This document shows positions 11,966 through 24,636 of a stretch of DNA of 64,000 bases, one piece after another; the first letter of the stretch is position 1; every line of letters begins with the position of its first letter. The stretch spans positions 367,254,459 through 367,318,458 of the forward strand of contig OZ010793.1 in assembly GCA_963932465.1 (NCBI GenBank). Direction: 5' to 3'. This DNA is from Maratus speciosus. Taxonomy: Eukaryota; Arthropoda; Arachnida; Araneae; Salticidae. The translations under genes and the position numbers were made by a program. The notes beneath the pieces are model-generated. The model saw only the letters and a list, made by a program, of their open reading frames with translations. It made no database searches and had not been told where the DNA came from.

Positions 11966-13239
11966 AAATTTAAAAAATAAAAGTGTTATTATAAGAAAGA
12001 TTATAAGAAAGTCCTTTATTATAATCCAAAACAAGCTGTTTTTATTAAGATTTTTTTATGTTGTAAGAAAGTTTGATCCCCACCTAATTTAACCCTTTAT
12101 GTACTGTATTATGAATTCATGAAAATTTTACCTTCTAAAACATTTTTCGTGAATTTTGGAAACTACATTAGAAGATTTACATAATCATTTAATAAGTTTT
12201 AGAAGGATTGAAGGATTTAGATGGATTAATTAAATTTGAATTTATAGGGATATTGTACAATATTTATAACCCCACTCAAATCTTTTATTTTAAATATTTT
12301 TCTTAGTATTTTGTAGAAACGTACAAATATAATGTTCCGACAATAGAAATGTAGAAATATTTCCGAATTGAAGAATCCCCGCCCCAAACGCCAAGAAAGT
12401 TGAAAAGATGAAAAGGCAAAAGAAATCATCCTTTTAAAATTATTTTTGTTTTGTGTAACCAATAATGCTTTTGGAACCAGATAAAGTAATGCATCTATAA
12501 CTCATTCTAAACTGTATTACTACTAATCGATGTATTAAATGAATTTTACAACAAGTTATTTTAATAGTACTTAAAAGTACCGTCAGTAAATAAAGGGTTA
12601 AACTCAAAAACTAGGGCTTGTTTATGGCCTAGGCAGGTGCCCAAGCATATTTGCATTATCTTCCTGTTATAGATGAGATTTTATATGATACTCACTCAAT
12701 CTGAATCTCCCACAAAATCTCGTTGACGAAATTTTCTGCGATAAGAAATACGTAGGGGTAAAGAATAACGATTTTCTTAAAATAAGTCTTTGTCTAAGCC
12801 TAGTCTGGTTGGCACTATGCTGTTTTATACACAAATTGCAGATAAAGCAACATATTTATACAAATACAAATACATATACAAATTATTTTATTTGTATAAT
12901 TATTAAAAGAATTTTTACTGAACCTGGGAGGAATTATTTTGAGCAATATATCATTTTATGATATTAATTTAATACGTGTGTCTTTATTTTTAATCCAAAA
13001 CTGAATTTTTAAGTCTATCGTGTTTTAAAATTAGGACTCAAAGAATTCAAATATCAGAAAAAGTTTCAAGCTTTTAAAAGTTTTAAGGTTTTAGTGCAAA
13101 ATTTACCGTTAGCAGGTAAGGAATTTGTGAGCAAAAATAGTGAACAGCTTCGAGTTTACCTTATATGAGAAGTCTGTGGAGTTTACTTACACTGGTTGGG
13201 GAAGCTCCGAAAGAATGATGCTCTTGGATCCTCGAAGTG

Positions 13240-13690
13240 CCTTAACGCGACTTATCTGGCGAAGAAGAAAAAAAGTGGAATTCCCTGTTATCCTATGAGA
13301 AAAAATAATTATCCTTCTTGTTCTTTCAAATTTGGAAATTTCAACTATATTTGTTTTCAGCACGTATGTAGGAAGGTTCTTTATCCCTCTGTAAGCTGGA
13401 AATTTTTATAACTTTTTCCAATCTTAAGTTACAAACGTGTAAAGAGTACTTTTTATACTTTTCTGATTTTTTTGAAATTTTAACATAAATTTTAAAATAC
13501 TCAAAATTATCTTTAAAATATGTTAAGCTTACAGACGGATAAAGAACCTCCAATCTACGTGCTGAAAAAAAAAATAGTGTTGAAATTTCCAAATTTGAAT
13601 GAACAAGAAGGATACGCATTTTTTCCCATAGGATAACATGGGATTCCACTTCTTTTCTTCCTCACCAGATACATCCCCTTAAGAGCCTAA
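13240..13690. mobile_element. Foldback element in intron 2
   Basis: The left arm, about 13246-13410, is inverted at about 13510-13680 with high identity: ATCTGGCGAAGAAGAAAAAA against a TTTTCTTCCTCACCAGAT type, and TTCAAATTTGGAAATTTCAA against its complement. The loop is about 100 bases. No coding capacity. The left arm creates splice-like sites on the minus strand near 13269 and 13204. Confidence 0.75.
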
Positions 13691-14704
13691 AACGATAGTC
13701 ACACGACAGACAAAACTCGGAAGCTAATGTCAATCCTGTGGAAGCGGGTTTTTTTTTTTTTTTTCAAATTTCTCGTTTGCATTTCAATATCTTTTGCGTA
13801 GGATAGCGGAAATCAATTTCTAACCGGGGCGTTTTTTATTTTTTTGATTTTGGTTGTGAATTTTTTTCAGGGGAACTCTTTCGACAGCGGTTCCGAAAGT
13901 GATAACCAAGATACCGAAAGTGCAACCAAAATAGAGAAAGTTAAAAAGAGCCCTGTTAAAGATCGACTTTAGCAATCCTACACGAAAAAAAAATTATTTA
14001 AAACTATTAAAATACAAGCGGAAAATTAGAAAAGAACGCCTTCATAGGTTTAAAATTAGCTCGCTAGTGTCGTCGTTTGACTAGTGTAGGCTCTTAAGGC
14101 TGTTAGTTCAGTCAACTTTCGAATTTCACTCCCTAATGTTAAACCTATAGGTATTTGATACCTTTGTATATTTAAAATATCTCCTCGGAAAATTAATATT
14201 TTTAACTTCTTTTTCCTGTGTATACCCTTCTTTAAAGATGTCTGTTTTTTTCTTAGTTGTCAAAACATTTCTAAAATATATACTTAATTTTATGCGAAGC
14301 GTTAAAATCTTACTCACAATTCGTTGGCTTTTAGCACATAGAGTATTAAATTAAGCATATATTTCAGAAATATTTTGAGAACAAAGAATAAAAGAAAACT
14401 CTTTTAAGAAAGGTACAAAGAAAAAAGAATTTAAAAATATTAATTTCTTGGAGAGATATTTTAAATATACGAATACATTCTTTTTTTCCATATATTTAAC
14501 ATTAGCGAGGGGAATTTGGAAGTTGGCTGACTAAGAGCCTTAAGCAGATCTCTCCTAAAACTCATCACAAAAATGATTTTACAAGTCAGTTTTCTATGGC
14601 GCTTCTACTACTGAATTAGTAAACAGATGCTTTAAAACATCAACCATACAATCACCAAAAACTATTATAAATTGTATCGAGACATTAACGGCCAAAATAA
14701 ACTA

Positions 14705-14990
14705 GTTTAAACTGCACTTCGTTAGTTTCCCAGTTAAAGCGGGAAAGACAAGGAAGGAAATCATATACCGTTGAGACGTATAAAGAGGAATTGATGAATA
14801 AATTAAAGTTTACTCTCTTTAAGTGAAAAGGAAACTGGTTTTTCTATAACAGACATGGAGATTTTCATCAAACGTTCAAAGACCTATGAAAGTAATTTCA
14901 TTTTAATAATTTATGTCTCGTTGAAATTCGTTACTCAAATGTTTATAAAATTAAAATATGAGAGTTAGCTCCAAAGTCTTAAAGGATCTT
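14705..14990 (+). repeat. Direct-repeat pair in intron 2, copy 2
   Basis: Counterpart of 11690-11965, in the same orientation about 3 kb away and with small insertions and deletions. 13730-14700 between the foldback and this copy shows no other clear feature. Confidence 0.7.
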
Positions 14991-15261
14991 TAATTTTTTT
15001 AAAAACAAACTGATCATGTTTAAATTGTAAAGATTTAAAAAAATGTAAACTATTTTTATAATAACAAACTTATCTCTTTTAAAAACACTTTTTTCGTTAA
15101 AATTTTAAATAAAATTACTTTAATATTATTGTACAGACAGGAATTAAAAATTTGTGTTTTATAGAAGAAGGTGTTATTTATGAGTATGCTTAAAAAATGT
15201 TCGTATAATAGACAGAAATGCAAAGTAATGTAGATATACGTATTGCTAATTAAATACCCTA

Positions 15262-16316
15262 TTAAGGTAAAATGCTCCTATAGTGGGCTACGTACCAGTA
15301 GTGGGGAACTAATTTTAACTTTCTACAAACTGTTTGAAAGACAATAATACCTCGACTTATGTGAGCAATTCGTTCCAAGACTGGCGACGTAAGTCGAGGT
15401 ACAATAAGGAAACAAGGATAAGCAATCAAAATTCTTTAAAATCTAATGAACATATCCTATTGTATTTAGGGAGTATGTTACATACATTTAACATTAGAAA
15501 AAAAATGAGTTTCCAATGCGAGAATTTGGAATAAGTCAATAAGTTGTTAACTTACAATTTATTGTTCTTCTAGCTTCTTCAATTTATTGTTCTTCTTCGA
15601 GTCTTTGAGGATGCGAAAAAATCTTGCAATAAAGTTTGGACTGACAATTTTTTCTTTTTTACTTTTAGAAGCTCTTTGTAACAGTAGAGTAAGTTTCCTA
15701 CGCTTTTTCTAGTGACTTGTTTTATTTGTTTGTCACTAAGACTTGACTGTCATTGGAAAGTTTCCCTTTATAGAACCAAAAGTTTCAAAAAAGTTCAAAG
15801 TGCGTCTTAATTAAGGAATTTTTTTTTTCATGTCAGGCGACGTAAATGCGGAGTGACGTAAGTCGGGGTACTACTGTAATTGTTTTTTTCCTGTTGGTAC
15901 GTTAACTTATTTCCTAGAGTATCTTCAAAAAGAGATTTAAAAAAAAAATTCTTAGAGATTTCATTAAGAGATAAGTTTTTATCTAAAATATTGTTTCTTT
16001 AATATTATCTTTTATTTTGAATTAAACTGCTGTTGATATACTCTATTACATTGTAAATAATTTGTTGGATAAGCCAAAAATTTAAAAGTTCATGCATCAG
16101 AAATTTAGTATGTCCACTACTGGAGCATAGAAGAAGGGACATTTTTTATTTTTCATTTTTTTCCGAAGAATATATTTTGAAACTTTGAATGTTTATTCTG
16201 ATATATGAAGTTTAGAAATAGGTTAAAAAATTATACATCTTTTAGAATTCATTAACATTTTAATAATAACTAGAGAAATGTCTTTAAGTGACCCACTACT
16301 TGTGCGTTTACCTTAA
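15262..16316. mobile_element. Non-autonomous inverted-repeat element with TTAA edges, carrying a nested element
   Basis: TTAAGGTAAAATGCTCC at the left mirrors GTGCGTTTACCTTAA at the right. Both edges are TTAA, as for piggyBac-type insertion. The subterminal TAGTGGGCTAC and GTGACCCACTA also mirror. A second element sits inside. No transposase frame. Confidence 0.45.
15341..15885. mobile_element. Nested pogo-type (Tigger-like) MITE
   Basis: ATACCTCGACTTATGTGAG at the left and GTGACGTAAGTCGGGGTACT at the right are imperfect inverted ends, with a second GACGTAAGTCGAGGTA inside the left end. Ends of the form CAGTA-TACCTCGACTTACG are typical of pogo/Tigger elements. About 545 bp, non-coding. Confidence 0.55.
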
Positions 16317-17412
16317 ATACTAATTTACTTAAATATACGAAGTACCACACTTAAATATAAAATAAAGTAAACCCCAATGTTGTTTTTAAATTTATTTGCT
16401 GCATTTATTTTCTTTCAAGGCATTAAGAATATTGTTTTGAAGTATAATGTAACATACGTGATATTTTACAGGAAAATAGTAACTGATCATATTTTAAAGA
16501 AGCTTTTTCATCATTCAGTTTTTTTAGGGGGGGGGGAGTGTCACATGAAATAATTTTACATAAAACATGTTACATATGTCAGCATTTTAACATGCCACGA
16601 AAATTAATGTTAAGGGATAATTTTATTAAGTAGCTATTATATTATACATTTTTTTTTCCGTCTCAGTCAAATTGATTAATAAAAACTCAGTTTACTTAGT
16701 TTAGTATTTTTTAAGTGGTGAATTCTTTTCTAAATTTTCTTTTCTCTTTAAAAAAATTCTATATAAAAAAGATTAATTTTTTAAAAATATTTTCAAGGCA
16801 AAAATTCCTTTTTTTAATACTGAAGATATTTAAATCAATGCATATCTACATAATATATATATAAAAGAAGTTTCTTTATAATCTTAAAGAAATCGCGGAT
16901 TTTTACGAAAGTTCTAAAACACCAATTAATGTGCAAATATTCAGTAGAATAATTAAATTTAATTTCACATATAATGACGTTTAAAATTTTATTTTGATCA
17001 GGTAGCCATGTATAATGTTTTATTTCAGATTGGAAGCTTAATTATCAAAACATTTTACGTTGCTTTTTCTAAGTCAAGTTAAAATTTTGTACTTGAAGTT
17101 CATTTCAGAAAAAAATGCCAAAATTATTGGAAAGAATCAAGACGTGAATTAATGTCTTCCTCCAAACTGAAATTGACGTTTAAAATGAAAATGTTAATAA
17201 ATCTTAAAACAGAATAATATATATAAGATTAATGAATGGCATTGCTGGTTTATGAACGATTTTGAGCGGATAATGTTAAGACTTTATAAGTTATATAAAG
17301 CAAATTTTCCTGTATTGTGAGATTAATTATGGAAATCAATTTACACTTTTTTGAATCCCTCTTGTTCTGTGACATAAACTTAGTCCCCAGCTACAGCTCT
17401 ACACCAACTTAC

Positions 17413-18174
17413 ATTAATATTATTCCCATAGCCACCATCTTCGCCCTTGTAGTTCCCTTGACCAACACCAGCAAATCCTCCAGAAGAGACACCCCTGATA
17501 CCAGTATCTCCTCGAAGACCACTAAATCCTCCTTGCTCACTAACGAATCCACCGCCAATAGCATTTTGATTATAGCCACCACCATATGCTGTAAAAGCAG
17601 AACCATCACCTCCAGCTTTACCTGCATTGCTACCATAATCAGATTGAAGACCATGCCTAACCTGTTCATCTCCACCGTATCCACCTTGACCGGCACCTCC
17701 GGCACCTCCGTAACCTCCTTGTCCACCTCCGAAGCCTCCTGCTCCTGCTCCAGCGCCACCTCCATATCCTCCTTGTCCGGCTCCACCAAATCCTCCAGCG
17801 CCGCCTGCTCCGCCTCCATAACCTCCTTGGCCGGCACCACCAGCTCCTCCAGCGCCACCATAGCCTCCTTGGCCAGCACCTCCAAATCCACCAGCTCCGC
17901 CAGCTCCTCTTCCACCGGCCCCAGCTCCTCCATAACCTCCTGATCCGCTACCTCCAGCTCCTCCATAGCCACCAGTTCCGCCTACTCCTGCACCTCCATG
18001 ACTTCCTCCAGCACCAGCGCCTGCGCCAGCACCATAGCCACCTGAGCCTCCGGCGCCTCCAGCTCCTCCGTAGCCTCCTTGGCCGGCGCCTGCGCCACCT
18101 TGTCCTCCTCCATAACCTTTCTGGTAGCTCTCATGAAGAGCTGAAACCAGGAAGAGAACACTTAGGAGAAAAGC
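17413..18174 (-). CDS. Coding exon 2: signal peptide core and N-terminal Gly-rich domain of cuticular protein
   Basis: The acceptor is a pyrimidine-rich tract ending TTACAG at 18175, and 254 codons follow. The exon opens with AFLLSVLFLVSA (hydrophobic core; likely cleavage near VSA or HES). Then come about 160 residues of GGYGGAG/GQGG repeats rich in Gly, Ala, Tyr and Gln, and about 80 less regular residues with some charge (DEQVRHGLQSDYG, NYKGEDGGYG). A perfect donor, GTAAGT (17412-17407), sits in phase 0 after GYGNNIN. I end the exon there and join it to the phase-0 acceptor at 8234, giving NNIN-YPPQPYQF. Without splicing, the frame reads ten more residues, VSWCRAVAGD, to TAA at 17382-17380, which brings in the only cysteine and loses the Gly-rich character. 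The repeats recall silk GGX motifs, but no spidroin terminal domain is present. If the exon instead ends the gene, the product would be a 268-residue secreted Gly-rich protein. Confidence 0.9.
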
Positions 18175-21100
18175 CTGTAAGAAAATAAAGAGAATATTTA
18201 GAATTTTATCGTTACCATAAATAGTGAGAATATTTTTTTTTATCATGTTTAATTTTCACAACTACACTTAGTAACAAAAGTGCATTGTCACCTGTGCTTA
18301 GCATAATCTTGAATGAGATATTTAATCATATTTTTTTCTCTTGGCATAAATACCAGAATATTTAAAAAAATCATTTATTCTATGCTAATTTTAAATATAA
18401 CTGCTTTACATATTTGTTGTACTGCGTTTTTTATGTTGTTTCATTTTCATTTTGAATGTGTGAGCTATGAACTCGTATGTAAAAATCAAATAAATCATCA
18501 ACTTGCGCCTAGATAAAATGCATTCAATAAAAATATTATAGCTCTTTATATATTTTTTTAATAAATATATTAGTTTTTAATAGAGAAACTTACATTCCTA
18601 TCGAAACAACGATCTAAATTTAATGTTTCCCGGGACTACGTTAAAGATCTTTAAAAAATTCACATTTTGAAGTTTGAGGCGTTCAAAATTAAAGTGAATC
18701 AAGTCAACTTTTCCATTCAGCCGAAATTCAAATGTGTTTTTGCTCTACTTGCTCTATAATGTGGTCGGTGCCGTAACAAACGAAATCCTAGAATGATAAT
18801 CCGAGCAACAAATGGCACCAATCTCCCATGATTGTGAATGGAGTACAATGAGGTCCCAACATTACTAATAAATATATTTAGAAAATGTTTTATGAACTCT
18901 ATCTACTTATTTGAAAACCTCGTGTTTTGATTGACCAGTTTTTACAATTAACCGGTCCGATTTTTTTTTTTTTTCAATTTTGATAAAAAAAGTTACTTTT
19001 ACATTAATCATGTTAATAGAAGCTATCCAAATAGATTTACTGAAGTTTAACGAATATGAGTCTGAAATCTAACGAATGTAGTTATTTTGCGTGCTATTCA
19101 ATTCATATTCGTATGACAATAAGGGAAGGAAGAGTTTTTGGAGACGTTTGGAAAATATCATTTTACAACATGATTTGAAAGACATTAAAACTTTATAATA
19201 TTTTTTTACGTTTTATCACGCGTGATTTATTAAGAAAAGTAATCGATATTTTAAATTTAAAGAGTGAAATATATGTTTTAAATAAAAGAATCATTAACAG
19301 TGCAAATATAATTAAGTAAATTATCATTATTATTATTATTACTAAATGCTAAAACCTAAATGAAGTCATAATAAGAAATTCAGAGATAGCATACAATATA
19401 CTACCATTACTACACGTAGATAATGACAAAAGTAATTGTTAAGACAAAATAATTCTCGATGAAAAGACATGTACTATTAATAGTACAGACCCGAACGGGT
19501 TAAAAAAAAAGCGAAAGAAAACTTTTTTTTTTCAATTAGAAAACAAAATAAAGACAATAAATTGCAACAGAAAAGCAACTGTATAAATTAGTATAATAAT
19601 AAGTTTGAATAAATTACAAAAAAAATTGAATAATAATTCATCCTTTCCTCTTTCTTTGTTTGAAACTTCTAAATTCTGTACCCGTATTTCACTTTTTCTC
19701 AGACCATAATCCAGGCTTTTTAACGACTGTTGGTTATTCTTGAAAAGGTTTTCGAGTTTTTTTTAAACTAAATAATAATGAAGAGCTTAATTAAGATTGC
19801 AACCGATTCAGATTTAAGCGAAGAGATATCATTACTTTAACAAAGGATTGCGTGTATTCGTCTGTTACTTTGTATCTCTTTGCTCTTATGTTACATTGTA
19901 CTGATGTTTTCCCACAATTTCATTGAAGACATGTTCATTAATAAAGACTTAATAATAAAATTGATATATTTATTAGTTCTTTACGTAAGTTAAGAAGTGA
20001 AAATACAAAAATAACTTTATATATTTGGATTATAATAACACTTAAAAATATCTATAACAAATTAAGGTTATATTAAGATAACTAAATGCTTATTTTTATA
20101 TTAAAATATACAATGAAATGCAAGTATTTTCTTTTTTCTTCATATTTCACTCCCATTCAACCTTGACATTTAGCTTTAACTATTGTTTATAAAACATGTT
20201 TAACTTCCTTGGAAGAAAATTTAATTTTATATAAATTGTTAAAGACAGAATAATATCTGCTTGAATTTATGTATTTATTGAACCAAAAACATATTTTTGT
20301 ATTGAAATATTCTAAACAGAATTGTCTTGGTTTGTGAATAATAAAAATTCATGTCTAGTTTTTAAATCACACATTTTTTTCTATCCATCGCGAGTAGTTT
20401 GTTTAAGATTTTAGACTAAGTTCTGAATATTTAAAAGAAAAAAAAAAAAGAAAAGACACCCCCCCCCCCCCGACCACCAAAAAAGCATACTTTAAATCAT
20501 TGTAACTACATTTATGGATTCCATTGGAGTACATATTATGGATAAAAAAAAATCAATATTTGAGATAAATCTGTACTATTTTAGAAAAAGTCAAATATGC
20601 ATTAAAATTTAAATAATATTCTTTTTTAATTTAAAAAAATCGCTACATGAAACGTTATTAAACATCTTTCAAAATAAATAAACTAAATCCTTTTATCTAG
20701 CGTGTCTTCTAGAATTTTTAGGCTACATTAATAAATAAATGTTTTAGAGCAAATCCTCGAATTATGATAAGATCGGCACATTTCCAATACGATTATTGCA
20801 ACAATTGATCATAATTTGAAAAATATTTACACAAGGAAAAATAAAGTATAACTAAGAAACATTATATAGAAAAAGCTCACTGTTTCATAAAATTGTGATT
20901 ATAATTATTTTCCTTATCATTTTGAAGTGGATAAATTATACGTCTCTCTGATGAAAATACACATTTGAAGTCAATGTAAACTTAAAAAAAGTGCTTCTAA
21001 TTAAATTAGAAACATAAACAAATGGTTTTTATAAAATCAAATTAATGCTCTGCTTAATAAAACAGCCAAAAACTTTCAATGTAGATGAATAGGGAATATT

Positions 21101-22113
21101 ATTCAATTACGAAATCAACCGAAATACAACCCTTAAAACTGTTTTAAAATTATAGTTAGAGCGGTTTAAAAAAAGAGAAAGAAACATGAAAAAAGAAAGA
21201 ATTCCACAGAAAAAAATAGCATTAGATTAGAAAAAGCATTATTCTATCGAAATACGCAGCATTTCTTTGCCTTTGCTCCACTTTAAAGAATATTTTACTT
21301 TTTTTACACACTATTCCAAAACTTAATTATAAATTTTTACATAAAATTCCTGTTTAATAATTTACTTATTCTTTCAAGTAGATTAATACCAGAAAAACAA
21401 TAAGAAACTAAAAGATCAATATACACTTCAAATTAATTTCCACGAAAATAAATGTCAAAAGTGAAGTAATTTATAATGACATTTCTATAAAACACAATCA
21501 AATTAGAATAACCATATCATTTTTAAAATAAAAATAATTTGTAGCAAAAGTAAAATAGATAGAATTAAGAAAATAACAGAATAGAAGAGATTTAAGAAAA
21601 ACTATTTTATGTTAAAAAAAAAATGGAAAAAAATGTAATTATTTTAAATATTTATAAATATGTTTATATTATATAAAACATTTATGAACATTACAGAAAA
21701 GCGTATAAACTTAAGTAAAAACTACGTACTTAAAATTGCGAAACATTCAAATAAAGAAATTATCATAAAATAATCTTATACCTCTATAGAAACCAGGTTT
21801 TTAACTGTAGTAAATTAAAATAGTGCAATTTAAGGCATATTAGCTATACCAAGGGTTGAACGTTTGTCGCTGAAAAAAAGATGCCAAAACCTCAATTTCC
21901 AAATCAAAATCTTTGCAACATTTGCAATAGAAATTTACCATAAAGATTATTGATTGGCTATAGTGGTGTTAAATTTTTTGGTTAAATTTTTTTCCGGGAC
22001 AAACGCTCAACCCTAGGTACTCCATAGTTCTCATTTTTAAGAATAATATTACATTACGACAAAACGCTACTACATACGCATACATTTAAATTTCATTTTA
22101 TATGTTAACATAC

Positions 22114-22125
22114 CTTACTTTCCAT
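22114..22125 (-). CDS. Second, near-identical MESK first exon (alternative or duplicated)
   Basis: ATG GAA AGT AAG followed by GTATGT at 22113-22108 repeats the coding content and splice donor of the exon at 24648. Similarity stops at the exon and donor: the 5' flanks differ, and no strong TATA box is visible here, only TATTTATT about 40 bases and a TATAC about 65 bases upstream. Either this is an alternative first exon with its own promoter, giving an identical protein, or the relic of a 5' duplication. Splicing to exon 2 at 18174 would be in frame, with an intron of about 3.94 kb. Confidence 0.5.
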
Positions 22126-22443
22126 AGCAAACCCGTCTCTCCACTTCTAACTCTACGAGACAATAAATACTTTTTTTTTTCTGTATAATTTTCACCGTAA
22201 ATACTTTGTCCATGAAGACTAATCATTTTTTAACGGACAATAAGATAAAATCCCAAACGATTTGATTTTTATCTGTTTCTCTATTCTTTCCTTCCTTAAA
22301 GCTATCGTGACATCCCTGCCCACACGCCGACTCCAAACAGTAAAAGTGTTATTTCGTCATTTACCGGCATGGAACTTCCAGTATTACACTTAAAGATGCG
22401 AAAGATCGTTGGAATTTTAAATTTAAGAGTGAATCTGGCAGAT

Positions 22444-22930
22444 AAATTTATTCTTAAACATTTGAGGTATACAAATTATTTATTTTAAAAACATTATCAT
22501 TCAAATTAGAATTTCGACTATGATTTTTTAGATATAATTATATTTTTAATTGTTAATAATACAAACGATATTAATTTTATACGTAGTATCACTCTCTCTA
22601 AGCCAGACTTTTAAAATTTTGAAATTTATTCTTAAACATTAGAGACATAAAAATTATTTATTTTAAAAACATTATCATTCAAATTAGAATTTCGACCACG
22701 ATTTTTTAGATATAATTATATTTTTAATTGTTAATAATACACACGATATTAATTTTATACGTAATATCACTCTCTCTAGCTAGGCTTTTAAAATTTTGAA
22801 ATTTATTCTTAAACATTAGAGACACAAATTATTTATTTTGAAACATTATCATTCAAATTAGAATTTTGACTATAATTTTTTTTAGATATAATTATATTCT
22901 TAATTGTTAATGATAGACAAGATTTTATAC
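22444..22930. repeat. Tandem repeat, about 178-bp unit, nearly 3 copies
   Basis: Starts of the shared block AAATTTATTCTTAAACAT fall at about 22444, 22622 and 22799. The first two copies are very similar; the third has diverged and carries small deletions. On the minus strand the array lies 320-800 bases upstream of the second MESK exon, so it could affect a promoter there. Confidence 0.85.
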
Positions 22931-24636
22931 ATAGTATCACCGTTTATGGCTGTGTTTTTAAAATTTTGACTGTGCTTTTGATATAATGGTTATATTCGTA
23001 TTTTTTAACGATACATAAGCTATAGATGTCACATACGTTGATTTTAAAATGCATTTTCGAAGATCTATCAGTTTTGATTTTAAATATTTTTTGAATGAAT
23101 TTTAGTAGTCTCGATTAGTTTTTTCCGGCCATATTATGGTTGGAAGAATATCTTAAGGAACAACTTTTGAAGAGAAAATGACGCGAATTTCCGCATTTGG
23201 GATTAAAAAACTTATAAAAACCTTGCACAACCGTAATTGGGCTACGCAAGATCGAAACTGCGAACTATGGCACGGAGCTTCTCTAATTTGTTTCCGGTGG
23301 TCCAAACATTGAATATCAAATTTTTAGGAGACATGTAAATATAATTTTTTAAGAGACATATAGTAACTTAAAAAACTTAAATGAATAAGTATGAAATAAA
23401 TAAATTAAAAAACAAAACAGAACAAAGAATTCCATTTGGACGAATTGTCAATGAATGGAAATTATTTCATACGTTTTACGCCTTTAAATAGCAAATTTTA
23501 AGCGCTATAAATTCTAAATCGTTTATAAAACAAAAAATTAGTTTTGACCTTTGCAGTTAGTAATATTTGTTTTGTTGGGGTTGCTTACGACCATATTTTT
23601 CACACGAACCGATAATAAGGATATTGAATCGGTAAATAATTTTAAAAAGGAGAAGCAGAAATAATTCAATTTAATAACTTTTAAAACTCAGAACTCTGTC
23701 TTAAGAATTAACATAATTTTCTGAGTAATGATGCGATTTAATACACCACAACCGAATGTACCATTTTTTTTTTCTTCAGAAAGTTTCTTTGAGCCCTTCT
23801 ACTTATGAATTTGTTAATTAATTAAAAAATACAAAACTTAATTAAATTTAATTTAATCATTTTTAAGGCATCAATTTATAACACTTCAAAGTTTACCGAA
23901 TAACTTCACAAAGATGGATAATCGTTGATATTAAATGTTAAGGATGTTGATTTCAATACTTAAACAGTTTTACTTTTCATTAGTTTTTATTTGACAAGCC
24001 GGTTTTAATTTTAATGAAGAAGAATAGATAAAATTTTTCAGAATTACTTAAAAATTGACAATTTTGCTTTCATATGGATTTATTTTAACTGATAGAAAAA
24101 TTTAAAAACGTTAAAAGGATATTTTGAGTTAGTAAATGCAATTCAGTATCTGTTTTTTTTTTTTTTTTTTAATCTAGTTGTTCTTTTTGAAATATTTCGT
24201 TACTTTGCTAGTTGTTGCATTGAAATTTCGAAAAACTTTAGCAAAGTCATTTCTGTAAACTTCACTAAGAGGACAATTCTATCAAATTTTCTGACATTCT
24301 TATAAAAATATCGCTATTTCTATTAATTTCGAGTAATTCTATTAAAAACTCTTCTTATGATGTGTTTAGCTAGTTACACTTACTAAAACATTTTAGGCTT
24401 TAATAGCCGTTACATTCAAATTTTGAAAAAAACTTTGGTAAATAATTTTCCGTAAGCTTCTCTAAGTCGATAATTCTATCAAAGAGGTACAGGCTAATCA
24501 TGTAAATTGGAACTAGCACGGACTTTGTTCCCCAGCACTATGGGAGTACGTATCCCCAATGTTGAAACAATAGAACCTGGCCTGGTTTCGACTTTAATCC
24601 TTAATCCTGCATGCTAATCCATGGGTTATTACATAC

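Larger units (their letters stand above)
8235..17412 (-). other. Inferred intron 2 of cuticular protein gene (9.2 kb)
   Basis: AT-rich sequence bounded by GTAAGT (17412) and a pyrimidine-rich TTTCAG (8235). I searched it on the minus strand for a separate signal-peptide exon in front of the chitin-binding exon and found none. It contains a hAT-type element, a tRNA-like relic, a foldback, a direct-repeat pair and nested inverted-repeat elements, listed separately. 8250-9800 and 16320-17400 hold nothing recognisable. Confidence 0.6.
18175..24636 (-). other. Inferred intron 1 of cuticular protein gene (6.5 kb)
   Basis: AT-rich sequence bounded by GTATGT (24636) and TTACAG (18175). It contains the second MESK exon (22125-22114) and a 178-bp tandem array upstream of that exon. 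18250-22080 and 22940-24600 show only simple A/T runs, a poly-C run near 20460 and no coding signal. Confidence 0.6.

Noticed and set aside
13205..13269. Possible exon on the minus strand (good acceptor CGCCAG, donor GTAAGT, 65 bases)
   Set aside because: It lies in one arm of a foldback element, is not a signal peptide and would disturb the phase-0 joining.
17317..17943. Plus-strand Ser/Thr-rich frame of 208 residues opposite exon 2
   Set aside because: Shadow of the Gly-rich minus-strand frame.
17413..18174. Spidroin (silk) gene
   Set aside because: Repeats resemble GGX silk motifs, but there is no poly-Ala, no spidroin N- or C-terminal domain, and the frame splices well to a chitin-binding exon.
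17380..18246. Single uninterrupted 288-residue gene, with the start upstream of 18174
   Set aside because: The first 24 residues read through an intron with a strong acceptor at 18175, and the last 10 follow a perfect GTAAGT donor; the composition changes at both points.
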